Assembly: GCA_963792815.1 (NCBI GenBank)
Contig: CAWBXR010000001.1
Coordinates: 434,001-498,000, forward strand
DNA length: 64,000 nt
Origin: JARRPM01 sp963792815
GTDB lineage: Bacteria > Pseudomonadota > Gammaproteobacteria > Pseudomonadales > Halieaceae
Direction: 5' to 3'
In this document: one piece after another, positions 52,984-62,181 of the stretch
Numbering within the stretch: the stretch's first letter is position 1
Layout of the letters: each line of letters starts with the position of its first letter
Made by a program: the position numbers and the translations under genes
The notes under the pieces: model-generated
The model's database searches: none
What the model saw: only the letters and a program-made list of their open reading frames with translations
What the model was told of the DNA's origin: nothing

Positions 52984-54050
52984 TGGACCTTTTGCTGAAA
53001 CCTGTAAAGTTTGTGCTGCCGCTGCTGCTCGTGTCGTTTTGCAGCGGCTGTGGTTACCTGTTTGGTGATGAGGGCATGTTCCGGGATAAATCCCAGGACT
53101 ACAAGAAATCCAGGGAGGTCCCGTCCCTGCAGGTGCCCGATAGCAAGGACAGCGGGTCGCTGGGGGAGATGTACCCGGTTCCTCCTATTACTGACAACCT
53201 GCTGCTGGCGGGGGAGTTCGAAGTCCCCAGGCCGTCACCGCTGGTTGCCGGCGCCCAGGACGAGCAGGTGAAAATCCAGACCCTGGGCGAGGAGAGCTGG
53301 GCCCTGATCAATGCCGCGCCGGGGCAGGTGTGGCCCCAGGTGCGGGCATTTTTGTCGGCTTCCCAGATACCGGTAGCCCGGGTCGATGCCAGCGCGGGTA
53401 TTATCGACAGCGCCTGGGTGAATCTCGAGGGTGAGTCCATGGCCAGCCGGTTCCGCTTTCGCATCGACCAGGGTGTGCAGCGAGGCACCAGCGAAATGCA
53501 CGTGTTGCAGATGAGCCAGGCCGGCGATGTCGACAGCTGGCCGGCCACTTCGGACAAACCGGCGCAAGAGAACGAGATGTTGCGCTCGCTGGCCCAGTAC
53601 ATCGCCAACAGCGCCGATTCGACCCCGGTATCGATGATGGCGGACCAGGCGATCAGTGCCGTGGGCAAGATATCGATACAGGAAGGCCCGGAGCAGGATA
53701 TTTATATTCTCCTGAGCCTGCCCTACGACCGGGCATGGGCTTCGGTGGGGCGCGCGATCGAAGAGTCGAATTTCGAGATTACCGATCGGGACCGCAGTGC
53801 CGGTAAATACTACGTCCGTTTCCTCGGGACCAATAGCGAGGAAGAGGAAGGCTGGTTTGACTGGATGCTCAGCGGCGACGACGATCCGCTGGTCGGCCAG
53901 GCGTTCGTGGTGTCGGTTGATTCCCTGGATGAGAAGGACGTGGCAATCAGGGTTGACCAGCAGGCAGCAGTGGACGGGGCGGAGCTGCCCGCAATGGAGA
54001 AAAGGGATGAACAGGCCCTGCTCACACTGATCAAGGGCAATATCGACTAG
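52983..54050 (+). CDS. bamC: Outer membrane assembly lipoprotein BamC
   Basis: A 355-residue lipoprotein (lipobox FCSGC, Cys at about residue 21) of the BAM complex that inserts beta-barrels into the outer membrane. The unstructured N-terminal stretch that contacts BamD follows (DKSQDYKKSREVPSLQVPD). Two helix-grip domains come next (about 100-215 and 235-350; YILLSLPYDRAWASVGRAIEES). It is translationally coupled to dapA. Confidence 0.93.
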   Translation: MDLLLKPVKFVLPLLLVSFCSGCGYLFGDEGMFRDKSQDYKKSREVPSLQVPDSKDSGSLGEMYPVPPITDNLLLAGEFEVPRPSPLVAGAQDEQVKIQTLGEESWALINAAPGQVWPQVRAFLSASQIPVARVDASAGIIDSAWVNLEGESMASRFRFRIDQGVQRGTSEMHVLQMSQAGDVDSWPATSDKPAQENEMLRSLAQYIANSADSTPVSMMADQAISAVGKISIQEGPEQDIYILLSLPYDRAWASVGRAIEESNFEITDRDRSAGKYYVRFLGTNSEEEEGWFDWMLSGDDDPLVGQAFVVSVDSLDEKDVAIRVDQQAAVDGAELPAMEKRDEQALLTLIKGNID

Positions 54051-54091
54051 TGTCCTGTCCGATGACGCGAACCAGCTGGACAGGGCGCTAG

Positions 54092-54865
54092 ATGAAGTTT
54101 GCCTCACTGGGCTCGGGGAGCAAGGGCAATGCCACCCTGGTCCGGGCGGGTGACACCCTGCTGATGGTCGATTGCGGGTTTTCCCTGCGTGAAACCACGC
54201 GCCGGCTGGAACGGCTGGCTGTGCAGCCCGGCCAGCTGGACGCCATTCTGGTCACCCATGAACATTCCGATCACAGCGCCGGGGTGGCGGCCCTGTCCCG
54301 CAAGTTCGGTATCCCCGTCTACCTTAGCCACGGCACCGCCGGCACCGGCCGGTGCGATGGCAGTCACAGCCTGCACTGCTTCAACGGCGAGGACGCATTC
54401 AGTGTCGGCGCTGTGGAGGTCCGGGCGGTGACAGTACCCCACGATGCGGCGGAGCCCTGCCAGTTCCGGCTGTCCTGGGAGGACCAGACCCTGGGCATAC
54501 TGACTGACCTGGGCAGTGTTACTCCCCACGTGCTGGAAAGCTTTCGCGCCTGTCACAGCCTGTTGCTGGAGTTCAACCACGATCTCGCCATGTTGCACGC
54601 CGGCAGTTATCCCCCGTCACTGAAGCGACGGGTCGGCGGTGACTGGGGGCATCTCAACAACGAACAGGCGGCACAATTGCTGCACCAGCTGGGCGGCGCC
54701 AGGGCCGGTCACCTGGTAGTGGCGCATATAAGTGAGAATAACAACAGCCGGGAGAAAGCCGAGCGGGCCCTGCTGTCGGTGCTCGACACCCTCGACGGCG
54801 TGGTCTGGGCGGAGCAGGCCCATGGCTTTGACTGGCTGGCGGTGGTCCAGGGCGTCCCGGCCTAG
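54092..54865 (+). CDS. Metallo-beta-lactamase fold hydrolase (YycJ/WalJ-like)
   Basis: A 257-residue MBL-fold protein opening with FASLGSGSKGNATLV. The metal site is H56-E-H58-S-D60-H61, and further ligands lie in VPHDAAEP and LEFNHD. It resembles phosphodiesterase-like YycJ proteins with possible nuclease activity. In related genomes it sits between bamC and purC; here the third position is taken by a convergent acyltransferase gene, with which it overlaps by 4 bases. Confidence 0.9.
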   Translation: MKFASLGSGSKGNATLVRAGDTLLMVDCGFSLRETTRRLERLAVQPGQLDAILVTHEHSDHSAGVAALSRKFGIPVYLSHGTAGTGRCDGSHSLHCFNGEDAFSVGAVEVRAVTVPHDAAEPCQFRLSWEDQTLGILTDLGSVTPHVLESFRACHSLLLEFNHDLAMLHAGSYPPSLKRRVGGDWGHLNNEQAAQLLHQLGGARAGHLVVAHISENNNSREKAERALLSVLDTLDGVVWAEQAHGFDWLAVVQGVPA

Positions 54866-55728
54866 TTGTCGGCGCTGTTCTCCCCACCCGGGGCACTGCG
54901 CTTCCAGCGACGATTGCTCCACAACCAGCTTTCGGGTTCCGCGCGAATTGCCTGTTCTGCCAGGCGCACATACTCTTCGACTATCCGGTGGTCAGCGCCG
55001 TCATAGGGGGGGCGCGCCACTTCACTGAACTCCACCTCGTAATGCCCCCGGGAGCGCCGCCGGCAGGCTGCGAACAGGACCGGATAGCCGGCCATTTTCG
55101 CGATCGCCTCGCCCCCCTCGTAGAACGCGGCCTGGCGGTTCATGAACCGGGTCCAGTAGCTTCGCTCGCTGGCTACCGGCGCCTGGTCCGCGACCAGAAC
55201 GAACAGCCGGAACTCGCGCCGGCGCCGCAGGATATCCCGGGCGGCAGAGGCCATTGGGATGGGCCGCGAACCGAACTGGCTGCGGATTTCCAGAATCAGC
55301 TTATCCAGAGCTCTGTTGTGCAGCGGTTTGTACACGGGGTCGATGGGAATATCGAGGTGGAGCTTGACGCCGTGCAGCATCCACTCCCAGTTGCCCTGGT
55401 GGATGGCCAGCATGACTACCGAGTCCCGGAAGTCATTGGAATACTCGCGCAGCAGCTGGGGGTTAACCACGGTCACCCGGCGGCGGATCTCGTCGGCGCT
55501 CATGCGACGGGTCCTGAGGATTTCAAAGGCCACCTGTACCAGTTGCCGGTAGAATTTTTTTGCAAGCCCTGTGATTTCCCCGGCGCTTTTTTCTGGAAAG
55601 GCCCTCGATAGGTTTTGCAGCACCACCTCTTTGCGATAGCCTGCGCCATAATAGAGCAACAGGTAACCGGGCCACGCAAGCAGGTATAGCAGCGGTAGCG
55701 GCAGCCGGCTCAGGAGGCGATAAAACAT
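54862..55728 (-). CDS. LpxL/HtrB-family acyltransferase
   Basis: A 288-residue membrane-associated acyltransferase with an N-terminal hydrophobic anchor, the catalytic H110-QGNW-E115 motif, and the family segments DPVYKPLHNRALD and VLVADQAP. It adds secondary acyl chains to lipid A or a related glycolipid. It is shorter (about 290 vs 305-320) than E. coli LpxL/LpxM, as in the general lysophospholipid-acyltransferase subgroup, so the exact acceptor is open. Confidence 0.88.
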   Translation of the reverse strand: MFYRLLSRLPLPLLYLLAWPGYLLLYYGAGYRKEVVLQNLSRAFPEKSAGEITGLAKKFYRQLVQVAFEILRTRRMSADEIRRRVTVVNPQLLREYSNDFRDSVVMLAIHQGNWEWMLHGVKLHLDIPIDPVYKPLHNRALDKLILEIRSQFGSRPIPMASAARDILRRRREFRLFVLVADQAPVASERSYWTRFMNRQAAFYEGGEAIAKMAGYPVLFAACRRRSRGHYEVEFSEVARPPYDGADHRIVEEYVRLAEQAIRAEPESWLWSNRRWKRSAPGGENSADN

Positions 55729-55779
55729 GGGCCTTCGCGGGACGCCCCCGGGTTCAGTGCTTGCCCGGCTAGCGGCATG

Positions 55780-56280
55780 CTACCGGCAGTGCTTCGGCAG
55801 GTTCACCTCGCTGACCCGCAGCAGGCTGCCCGTTTGCGGACAGATAAGTCCCGGGTTACTGGACAGGTCAAGGCGGTGCAGGGCGGGCAGCTGGTAGAGG
55901 GCTACCGCGTCAATGATCTGGTTGTTGTCCAGGTAAACCACCTGCAGCACGCTCATGGCAGACAGTTCGTTGATATTCACGATGTTGTTGGATGACAGGG
56001 TCAATTGCTCCAGTTCCGTGAAGGTGGAAAGGCCCGCCAGGGATTCGATGCCCGCCTCGGTGCAGCTGAGGCTGGAGACATCGCTGGCATCGGAGGCCTT
56101 GGCGTCGTTGATGGCCTCGCGGATACACTCGCGCAGGGCCTGGTCAGGCACGTCATAATCCGTGAACAGCGGATCGGGTGTATAGACAACCCTCTCATTG
56201 ACGGTGAAGTCGTAGCTGCCGCAGGCGGCGACCAGCGCGAGTGACAAACAGATCATGCAGGAGCGCAGGCGGTGATTCAT
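55780..56280 (-). CDS. Leucine-rich-repeat lipoprotein
   Basis: A 166-residue lipoprotein (lipobox LVAACG near residue 20) with a short LRR array: IESLAGLSTFTELEQLTLSS, NNIVNINELSAMSVLQVVYLDN, NQIIDAVALYQLPALHRLDLSS, then a capping segment with Cys residues (LICPQTG...LPKHC). The 22-residue period resembles internalin-type repeats. It would be a surface or periplasmic binding module. ATG at 56280 with AGGAAA upstream. Its start faces that of the cyclase-like gene 115 bases away. Confidence 0.82.
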   Translation of the reverse strand: MNHRLRSCMICLSLALVAACGSYDFTVNERVVYTPDPLFTDYDVPDQALRECIREAINDAKASDASDVSSLSCTEAGIESLAGLSTFTELEQLTLSSNNIVNINELSAMSVLQVVYLDNNQIIDAVALYQLPALHRLDLSSNPGLICPQTGSLLRVSEVNLPKHCR

Positions 56281-56359
56281 GGCGGGCAGGTTTCCTCGGC
56301 GGTGGGGCAGTGCTCGCCCGTGCGATGCGGACACTGTAGCCCCCCGGTGGGAGGCCACC

Positions 56360-56365
56360 TATAAT
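56360..56365 (+). promoter_or_regulatory. Candidate -10 element for the cyclase-like gene
   Basis: A perfect TATAAT lies 30 bases before the ATG at 56395. A matching -35 was not recognised. Confidence 0.4.
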
Positions 56366-56394
56366 GCTATCTTGTCAGGCGGATAAAAACGAGT

Positions 56395-57735
56395 ATGGAA
56401 ATGGCTGAATCCACCATCACCGGCGTACCATCGGGCGATCGCGAGTCAACAGACGCTATCAGCATCGTGCAGCGTGGCAATCTCAAGACCCTGGAGCAGA
56501 CCCTGCGCCGCCAGTGGCGACTGGGACAGAATATCGTGTTGTGCTGGAGCGCCGACGAGCGCGGCCTGCTGGTGATTTTCGTGCCCCACTATTTTCTCGG
56601 AAACTATTGCGCCGGGGCGGAAGCTGCGACCATCCAGGGCGAGGACAACGAGGCCTTTGTCAGGAAGTTGATTTCCGGCCGGCGGCGCAAGACCCGCGAG
56701 CAGCTGTTCAAGATCAGTGAGCGCCTGGATATCTCCCCCACTTTTATCAAGCTGAACACGGCCCTCACCGAGGAAAAAAATGTCCTGGAAGCGGTTGAGC
56801 AGCTGATAAAACGCTATGGGCTGAGCTATGTGGAGAGCCGTGCGGTGCTGCTGTTCGATATCGTAGAGTTTTCGCTGCATACACCGTTCGAACAGGCTAG
56901 CCAGCTGAACAGCCTCTCCTATTCCCTCAATTCCGCCTACAACAAGCTGTTGGCGCAGGGGATCGAGATCAATTTTGCCCGCACCACCACGGGTGACGGC
57001 TACTACATCTGGAACAGGGACCTGGGCCCCGCCGCCAACCAGGACCTGTTTTATTTCATGTTGCTGGTGGCGGCGGACAACGCGGCCGCCAGGGCGGCTT
57101 CCAGGGGCAGCACTGTTCCGGTCATCCGCACCGCCTACCACATCGGCGGCCACTATGAGTTGTACCAGGCCGAGGGGGTGAACCCCACCGTATTCAGCTA
57201 CATAGTGGGCGATGTCACAATCGAGCTGGCCCGCATGCTCGACCACGCCCGGCCGCACCAGATACTGGTTGGCGATTTTCACTGTGAGAGCCCGAACTGG
57301 AAACCGGTTACCGAGATTCAGCCCGCCGGCAAAGCGGCGCCGATGATCTCCTCACCTGCATTTGTCAGCACCTGTAACCGGGGGCTGCCCGCCCTGCAGG
57401 GCATCCTGCTTTCCAGCAAGGAGATCAAGTCCTTCGCCTGCCATCTCACCGAGAGCAGGGACCAGGCCGAGAAAACCGGGCCCAGGCGCTTTCGTATCGT
57501 CGATAAACACGGCCTGTCACGCCACGCCTACAACCTGCAGATCGCCATCGATCTGGACGGCCAGCAGATGTCGCTGGGACTCGACGGCAGCCAGTTGCCC
57601 CAGCGCAGTAACCGGGAGCCGGTGGTCGATGCGCCGCCACCCCGGCCCGGTGTGGCGCCTACCACCGAAGAGCTGTTCGATGACCTGGCGGGCCTGTTGA
57701 AAAAGCGCAACAACAAAGCGATGACAGAGGATTGA
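56395..57735 (+). CDS. Class III nucleotide-cyclase-like protein of unknown function
   Basis: A 446-residue soluble protein. A novel-looking N-terminal region (1-145) precedes a stretch with class III cyclase features. D155 lies in LLFDIVEFS and D201 in TTTGDGYYIWN, the expected metal aspartates. YIVGDVTIELARMLDHARPHQILVGD (about 269-294) aligns with the GDxVNxAxRL...PGQILxS motif. The transition-state Asn is replaced by Ile276 while Arg280 is kept. The C-terminal 120 residues are unassigned. It may be a degenerate or altered-specificity cyclase. It precedes rsmJ by 7 bases. No cyclic-nucleotide effector lies nearby. Confidence 0.7.
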   Translation: MEMAESTITGVPSGDRESTDAISIVQRGNLKTLEQTLRRQWRLGQNIVLCWSADERGLLVIFVPHYFLGNYCAGAEAATIQGEDNEAFVRKLISGRRRKTREQLFKISERLDISPTFIKLNTALTEEKNVLEAVEQLIKRYGLSYVESRAVLLFDIVEFSLHTPFEQASQLNSLSYSLNSAYNKLLAQGIEINFARTTTGDGYYIWNRDLGPAANQDLFYFMLLVAADNAAARAASRGSTVPVIRTAYHIGGHYELYQAEGVNPTVFSYIVGDVTIELARMLDHARPHQILVGDFHCESPNWKPVTEIQPAGKAAPMISSPAFVSTCNRGLPALQGILLSSKEIKSFACHLTESRDQAEKTGPRRFRIVDKHGLSRHAYNLQIAIDLDGQQMSLGLDGSQLPQRSNREPVVDAPPPRPGVAPTTEELFDDLAGLLKKRNNKAMTED

Positions 57736-57742
57736 CCCTGGC

Positions 57743-58615
57743 ATGACACCGGCCCACCGCCCGGGGGCCTCCCTGGCGCTGCTGCCGGCCTGCATCGATG
57801 ACGCCCCGCTGGCGGCCGCCCTGGCCAGCCAGCTCGACCTGCCCCTCGCCGCCATTGGTACCGATCCCGGCGCCTGCGGCAATTATGACCTGTTGTTGCT
57901 GGTTTCGGCCGCGGGCCTGGCGTTGCAATTGACCCGGCGGGGCCTGGGCGGGGCGGCTGGCGCAGGCGGGGGCAAAACCAGGCGCCGGTCCGCCGGCCAG
58001 GCGCTGCCCGGACCGGTGCGGGTGGATTTTGGCAGTGATGACATGCGCCATCGCCGGCGCTCCGGCCACAATGAACTGCTGGGCAGGGCAGTGGGCGTGT
58101 CCGCGACCCGCAGGCCGTATGTCGTCGATGCCACCGCGGGCCTTGGCAGGGACAGTTTCGTACTGGCGGATATGGGTTGCACCGTTACCCTGTGTGAGCG
58201 CGAGCCGGTCATTGCCGCCATGCTTGCGCGGGGCATACTGGCAGCCCGGGCCAGCGCTGACGACTGGCTCCTGCGGGCGGCCAGGGGCATGAGCCTGGTA
58301 GCGACGGATGCCCGGGAACTGGGGCCGCAGCAGCTGGCTTGCATTGACGTTATCTACCTCGACCCGATGTTCCCGCCCCGGGACAAGAGCGCGGCGGTAA
58401 AAAAGGAAATGGCCCTGTTCCATATATTGCTGGGCAGCGGCAGTACTGACCAGGATGCGGACGCCCTCCTGTTATGGGCAATCGAACAGGACGTTGCCCG
58501 GGTGGTGGCCAAGCGCCCCCCCAGGGCGCCCTTCCTGGCAGGGCGAAAGCCCTCTCACAGCGTCGGCGGCAAGGCCGTGCGCTTCGATGTCTATGTGCGG
58601 CGGGCCCTGGCCTGA
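57743..58615 (+). CDS. rsmJ: 16S rRNA (guanine1516-N2)-methyltransferase
   Basis: A 290-residue SAM-dependent methyltransferase of the RsmJ/YhiQ family. The N-terminus carries the family's VDF...DMRHRRRSGHNELLGRAVG segment, motif I is VVDATAGLGRDSFVLA, and the catalytic-type DPMFPPRDKSAAVKKEM is present. It methylates G1516 of 16S rRNA. A short Ala/Gly-rich insertion (residues about 68-90) is longer than in E. coli. Confidence 0.93.
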   Translation: MTPAHRPGASLALLPACIDDAPLAAALASQLDLPLAAIGTDPGACGNYDLLLLVSAAGLALQLTRRGLGGAAGAGGGKTRRRSAGQALPGPVRVDFGSDDMRHRRRSGHNELLGRAVGVSATRRPYVVDATAGLGRDSFVLADMGCTVTLCEREPVIAAMLARGILAARASADDWLLRAARGMSLVATDARELGPQQLACIDVIYLDPMFPPRDKSAAVKKEMALFHILLGSGSTDQDADALLLWAIEQDVARVVAKRPPRAPFLAGRKPSHSVGGKAVRFDVYVRRALA

Positions 58616-58714
58616 CCGCCACACTTTGCGTAAAGCAGGAGCCCCGGGGACAGCAGCTGGCGGCCGAGGCTATCATTGCCAGCCAATGGCGGGTTCACCA
58701 CAGGGAGATAGGAC

Positions 58715-59467
58715 ATGACAGGACACAAGACCACGGCACTCGTTACCGGTGCATCCGCCGGTCTGGGAGCGGAATTCTGCCGCCAGCTGGCCGATCACTG
58801 CGACGTTATTATCGCGGTGGCTCGCCGCGGCGAGCGCCTGGCGCAGCTGGCCGAAGAGCTGGCGGGGCGTGCCCAAGTGCACCCTGTCGAGGCCGACCTG
58901 GGCACCGTGGAAGGTGTGGCCCGCGCCATGGAGGCATTGCGCCAGAAGGGGCCGGTGGACTACCTGGTAAACAATGCCGGTTTCGGCACCTTTGGCTTTT
59001 TTCCTGACCTGGGTATCGAGGGCCAGCGCGATATGGTGAGCCTGCACATAGACGCCAGTATCACCCTGTGCCGGGCCGCCATCCCGTTTATGCGAGAGCG
59101 CGGGCGCGGTCATATCATCAACGTCTCTTCCCTGGGCGCATTCCTGCCCAGCCCGGGTATCGCTGTTTACGGCGCCAGCAAGGCGTTCCTCAATTTCTTC
59201 TCGCTGGCCCTGCAGGGGGAACTGGACGGCACCGGGGTAGAGGTGCAGGCGCTGTGCCCCGGCTACACCCACACCGAGTTCCACCAGGACCTCGAGAGTC
59301 ACGGCTTCAGTAAGGACCAGGTGCCACAGCAGATGTGGATGGATGCTGCCGAGGTAGTCGCAACCAGCCTGGCGGCCCTGGGCAGTGGCAGGGTGCTGGT
59401 GGTGCCGGGGGAGGGGAACCTGGAGTTGGCCCGGGCCGGCTGTCGGCAGCTGCTGGATGCCCTGTAG
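58715..59467 (+). CDS. Short-chain dehydrogenase/reductase (DltE/YqjQ-like)
   Basis: A 250-residue SDR with TGASAGLG (11-18), NNAGFGTFG, the Ser of INVSSLGAF and the catalytic YGASK. The VARRGERL strand end suggests NADP(H) use. Relatives are uncharacterised ketone or aldehyde reductases. GGGAGATAGG precedes the ATG. It stands alone, convergent with dapE. Confidence 0.9.
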   Translation: MTGHKTTALVTGASAGLGAEFCRQLADHCDVIIAVARRGERLAQLAEELAGRAQVHPVEADLGTVEGVARAMEALRQKGPVDYLVNNAGFGTFGFFPDLGIEGQRDMVSLHIDASITLCRAAIPFMRERGRGHIINVSSLGAFLPSPGIAVYGASKAFLNFFSLALQGELDGTGVEVQALCPGYTHTEFHQDLESHGFSKDQVPQQMWMDAAEVVATSLAALGSGRVLVVPGEGNLELARAGCRQLLDAL

Positions 59468-59495
59468 TGGCTTGGCGGTCTCCCCGCGCTCCGCA

Positions 59496-60623
59496 CTACA
59501 GTAGCAGCCGCTCCAGGATGCCGCGGTAGATAGATGCCAGTCTCGGCAGGTCGTCCACCAGCACTTCCTCGTTGAGCTTGTGGATGGTGGCGTTCACCGG
59601 CCCGACTTCCACCAGCTGGGCCCCGGTCGGGGCTATGAAGCGGCCGTCGGATGTGCCGCCGGCGGTGGACAACTCCGGCGTCAGCCCGGTTACCTCTTCG
59701 ATACTGGCCACGGTAGCGTCCACCAGCGCTCCGCTGGCGGTCAGGAAGGGCTGGCCGCTCAGGGACCAGCGCAGCTCGTAATCCAGGGAGTGGGCATCCA
59801 GGATGGCCTCCGTGCGCTGGCGCAGGTCGGCCTCGGTCAGCTCGGTGGAAAAACGGAAGTTGAACTGGACCTGGAGTGTGCCCGGGATCACGTTGGTCGC
59901 CCCGGTGCCGCCGTTGATGTTGGACATCTGCATCGAGGTGGGCGGGAAGAACTCGTTGCCCTGGTCCCAGACCTCGGCAGCCAGTGCCTGCAGGGCGGGC
60001 AGGGCGCGATGAATCGGGTTGTCGGCCAGGTGGGGGTAGGCGATATGCCCCTGGATGCCGCGCACCGTCAGCACAGCGCCCAGGGAGCCGCGGCGGCCGT
60101 TCTTGATCACGTCCCCGAGGGCGGTGGTGCTGGAGGGTTCGCCCACCAGGCACCAGTCGATAGCCTTGCCCTGTTCCTGCAGGTGCTGCATGACCCGGAC
60201 AGTGCCGTTGACCGCAACGCCCTCCTCATCGGAGGTAATGAGGAAACCTATGCGGCCCTGGTGGTCGGGGTGTGCTGCGACAAACTCCTCACAGGCCACC
60301 ACCATGGCGGCAAGGCTGCCTTTCATGTCGGCGGCCCCGCGACCGCAAAGTATGCCGTCGGTCACGGTGGGCTCGAATGGGGGGCTGCGCCACTGCTCCA
60401 GGGGTCCGGTGGGGACCACGTCGGTGTGGCCTGCGAATACCAGGATGGGGCCGGCGTCGCCGCGCTCCGCCCAGAAATTGTCGACATCCCCGAAGCGCAG
60501 CGCTGTGCAGTCGAAACCGATCGCACTAAGCCGGTCCATCATCAGTTGCTGGCAGCCGGCATCCTCGGGGGTGACTGAGGGGCGGCTGATCAGTTCGCAG
60601 CTAAGAGCCAGTGTTTTTTCCAT
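59496..60623 (-). CDS. dapE: Succinyl-diaminopimelate desuccinylase
   Basis: A 375-residue di-zinc M20 peptidase-type enzyme releasing L,L-diaminopimelate from N-succinyl-DAP. It shows FAGHTDVVPTGP, CGRGAADMKGSLAAMV, TSDEEG and GGTSDGRFI, the metal and catalytic residues of DapE. ATG at 60623 follows GGGAAAC. It is the second gene after dapD, 23 bases away. Confidence 0.95.
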   Translation of the reverse strand: MEKTLALSCELISRPSVTPEDAGCQQLMMDRLSAIGFDCTALRFGDVDNFWAERGDAGPILVFAGHTDVVPTGPLEQWRSPPFEPTVTDGILCGRGAADMKGSLAAMVVACEEFVAAHPDHQGRIGFLITSDEEGVAVNGTVRVMQHLQEQGKAIDWCLVGEPSSTTALGDVIKNGRRGSLGAVLTVRGIQGHIAYPHLADNPIHRALPALQALAAEVWDQGNEFFPPTSMQMSNINGGTGATNVIPGTLQVQFNFRFSTELTEADLRQRTEAILDAHSLDYELRWSLSGQPFLTASGALVDATVASIEEVTGLTPELSTAGGTSDGRFIAPTGAQLVEVGPVNATIHKLNEEVLVDDLPRLASIYRGILERLLL

Positions 60624-60646
60624 GACTAAGTTTCCCGCCGGCCCGC

Positions 60647-61666
60647 TCAGTTGTGGGCGTGCAGTTCCTGGTTGAGTTCGACCGCCGTGCGGTTGGTCAG
60701 GCATTCGACGGCACCGGTTGTTGAGTTGCGCCGAAACAGCAGGTCGGACTTGCCGGCCAGATCCCTGGCCTTGACGGTTTCCACCGGCATACCCTCGGCG
60801 TCCAGCATGGTCAGCTTGGTGCCGGCGGTGATGAACAGGCCGGCCTCGATGGTACAGCGGTCCCCCAGAGGGATGCCGAGTCCGCCATTGGCGCCGATCA
60901 GGCACTCCTTGCCGACCGAAATGACGATGTTGCCACCGCCGGAGAGCGTGCCTATGGTCGAGCAGCCGCCACCCAGGTCGGAGCCCGCGCCAACGAAGAC
61001 CCCGGCCGATATACGCCCCTCGATCATGCCAGGCCCCTCGGTGCCGGCGTTAAAATTCACAAAGCCCTCGTGCATGATGGTAGTACCCTCACCCAGGTAG
61101 GCCCCCAGCCGGACCCGGGCGGTGTGGGCGATGCGCACACCCGCCGGCACTACGTAGTTGGTCATCTTGGGGAACTTGTCGACACAGCTGACTTCCAGAA
61201 CCTCGCCTCGCAGGCGCGCGTCCAGCTGGCGCTGGGGCAGTTCCGCGATATCGATGGCCCCCTCGCTGGTCCAGGCCACATTGGGCAGCACCCCGAACAG
61301 CCCCTGCAGGTTGGTGCCGTGGGGCTTGACCAGGCGGTGGGACAGCAGGTGGAGTTTCAGGTAGCCCTCGGGTACGTTGGCCGGCGGCGCATCTTCTGTC
61401 AGCAGTACCGCGACGGCGGGCCGCCCGCAGGCAATCAACTGTCCCGCCAGCTCTGCTTCCCCGGCAGCCCCTGCCGCGGCCAGGGCTGATTGCAGGGCCT
61501 GCAACCCGGACTTGTCCAGCGCCGCAGCGGAGTCAAAGCCCGCGACCGCCGCCAGCAGGGATGCCGGTGGAGCCAGCAGTGGCCGGGGGAAAAACACTTC
61601 CAGCCAATCTCCCTTGCTGTTGCGGGTGCCCACGCCGAGGCCAAAAGCGAATGCCTTGTCTGTCAT
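60647..61666 (-). CDS. dapD: 2,3,4,5-tetrahydropyridine-2,6-dicarboxylate N-succinyltransferase, long form
   Basis: A 339-residue hexapeptide-repeat acyltransferase, the longer DapD type known from pseudomonads and actinobacteria rather than the roughly 274-aa E. coli type. The left-handed beta-helix spans about residues 175-290 (RIAHTARVRLGAYLGEGTTI, GTEGPGMIEGRISAGVFVGAGSDLGG). It succinylates tetrahydrodipicolinate in DAP synthesis. It is in an operon with the yffB-like gene and dapE. Confidence 0.95.
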   Translation of the reverse strand: MTDKAFAFGLGVGTRNSKGDWLEVFFPRPLLAPPASLLAAVAGFDSAAALDKSGLQALQSALAAAGAAGEAELAGQLIACGRPAVAVLLTEDAPPANVPEGYLKLHLLSHRLVKPHGTNLQGLFGVLPNVAWTSEGAIDIAELPQRQLDARLRGEVLEVSCVDKFPKMTNYVVPAGVRIAHTARVRLGAYLGEGTTIMHEGFVNFNAGTEGPGMIEGRISAGVFVGAGSDLGGGCSTIGTLSGGGNIVISVGKECLIGANGGLGIPLGDRCTIEAGLFITAGTKLTMLDAEGMPVETVKARDLAGKSDLLFRRNSTTGAVECLTNRTAVELNQELHAHN

Positions 61667-61682
61667 GCTTGATCCTTGTTGA

Positions 61683-62039
61683 TCAGAGAGTGTGTTTACT
61701 GAAAATTGTCTGGTAGCTCGATGCGGTAAAGCCCGTTAAGCGCTCGTGGCCGGTATCCAGCAGCGGCCTCTTGATCAGGGTTGGTTGCGCCAAGATCGCG
61801 GCCAGCGCCGAGCTGTTGTCCATGCCCTCACGGGTCGCTGGATCCAGGGCTTTCCAACTGGTGCTGCGCCGGTTTACCAGGCTCTCCCAGCCCAGTTCCG
61901 CCAGCCACCCCGCAACCGTCTCCGGCTCCAGCCCGTCCGCGCGAAAATCGTGGAACCGGTATTCGATGCCGTGCAGGTCCAGCCACTTGCGGGCCTTCTT
62001 CACGGTGTCGCAGTTCTTGATGCCGTAGAGAGTGATCAA
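61683..62039 (-). CDS. ArsC/Spx-family reductase (YffB-like)
   Basis: A 118-residue ArsC-fold protein that starts ITLYGIKNCDTVKKARKWL, with one active-site Cys and no CxxC. It matches YffB/YfgD-type proteins often encoded next to dapE or dapD. A TTG at 62039 gives the family N-terminus; an ATG at 62078 would add 13 residues. Biochemical role is unproven (GSH-dependent thiol reductase suggested for the family). It is the first gene of the dapD-dapE operon. Confidence 0.88.
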   Translation of the reverse strand: MITLYGIKNCDTVKKARKWLDLHGIEYRFHDFRADGLEPETVAGWLAELGWESLVNRRSTSWKALDPATREGMDNSSALAAILAQPTLIKRPLLDTGHERLTGFTASSYQTIFSKHTL

Positions 62040-62181
62040 ACCGCTGAGCCGCCCAGTTGCGAAAAGGCCCGCAAGCATAGCAAAGACAGGGCGTTAGATA
62101 TAGCGCGGCAGTACCGGTAGAATGGCCTGGGCGCTGCGTTGCAAGGGCCCGACCAACGACAATAACAAGAGGTGATTGCTG

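Noticed and set aside
56395..57735. Pycsar-type antiphage system built on the cyclase-like gene
   Set aside because: No TIR, nuclease or membrane effector with a cyclic-nucleotide-binding domain is adjacent; neighbours are rsmJ and an LRR lipoprotein.
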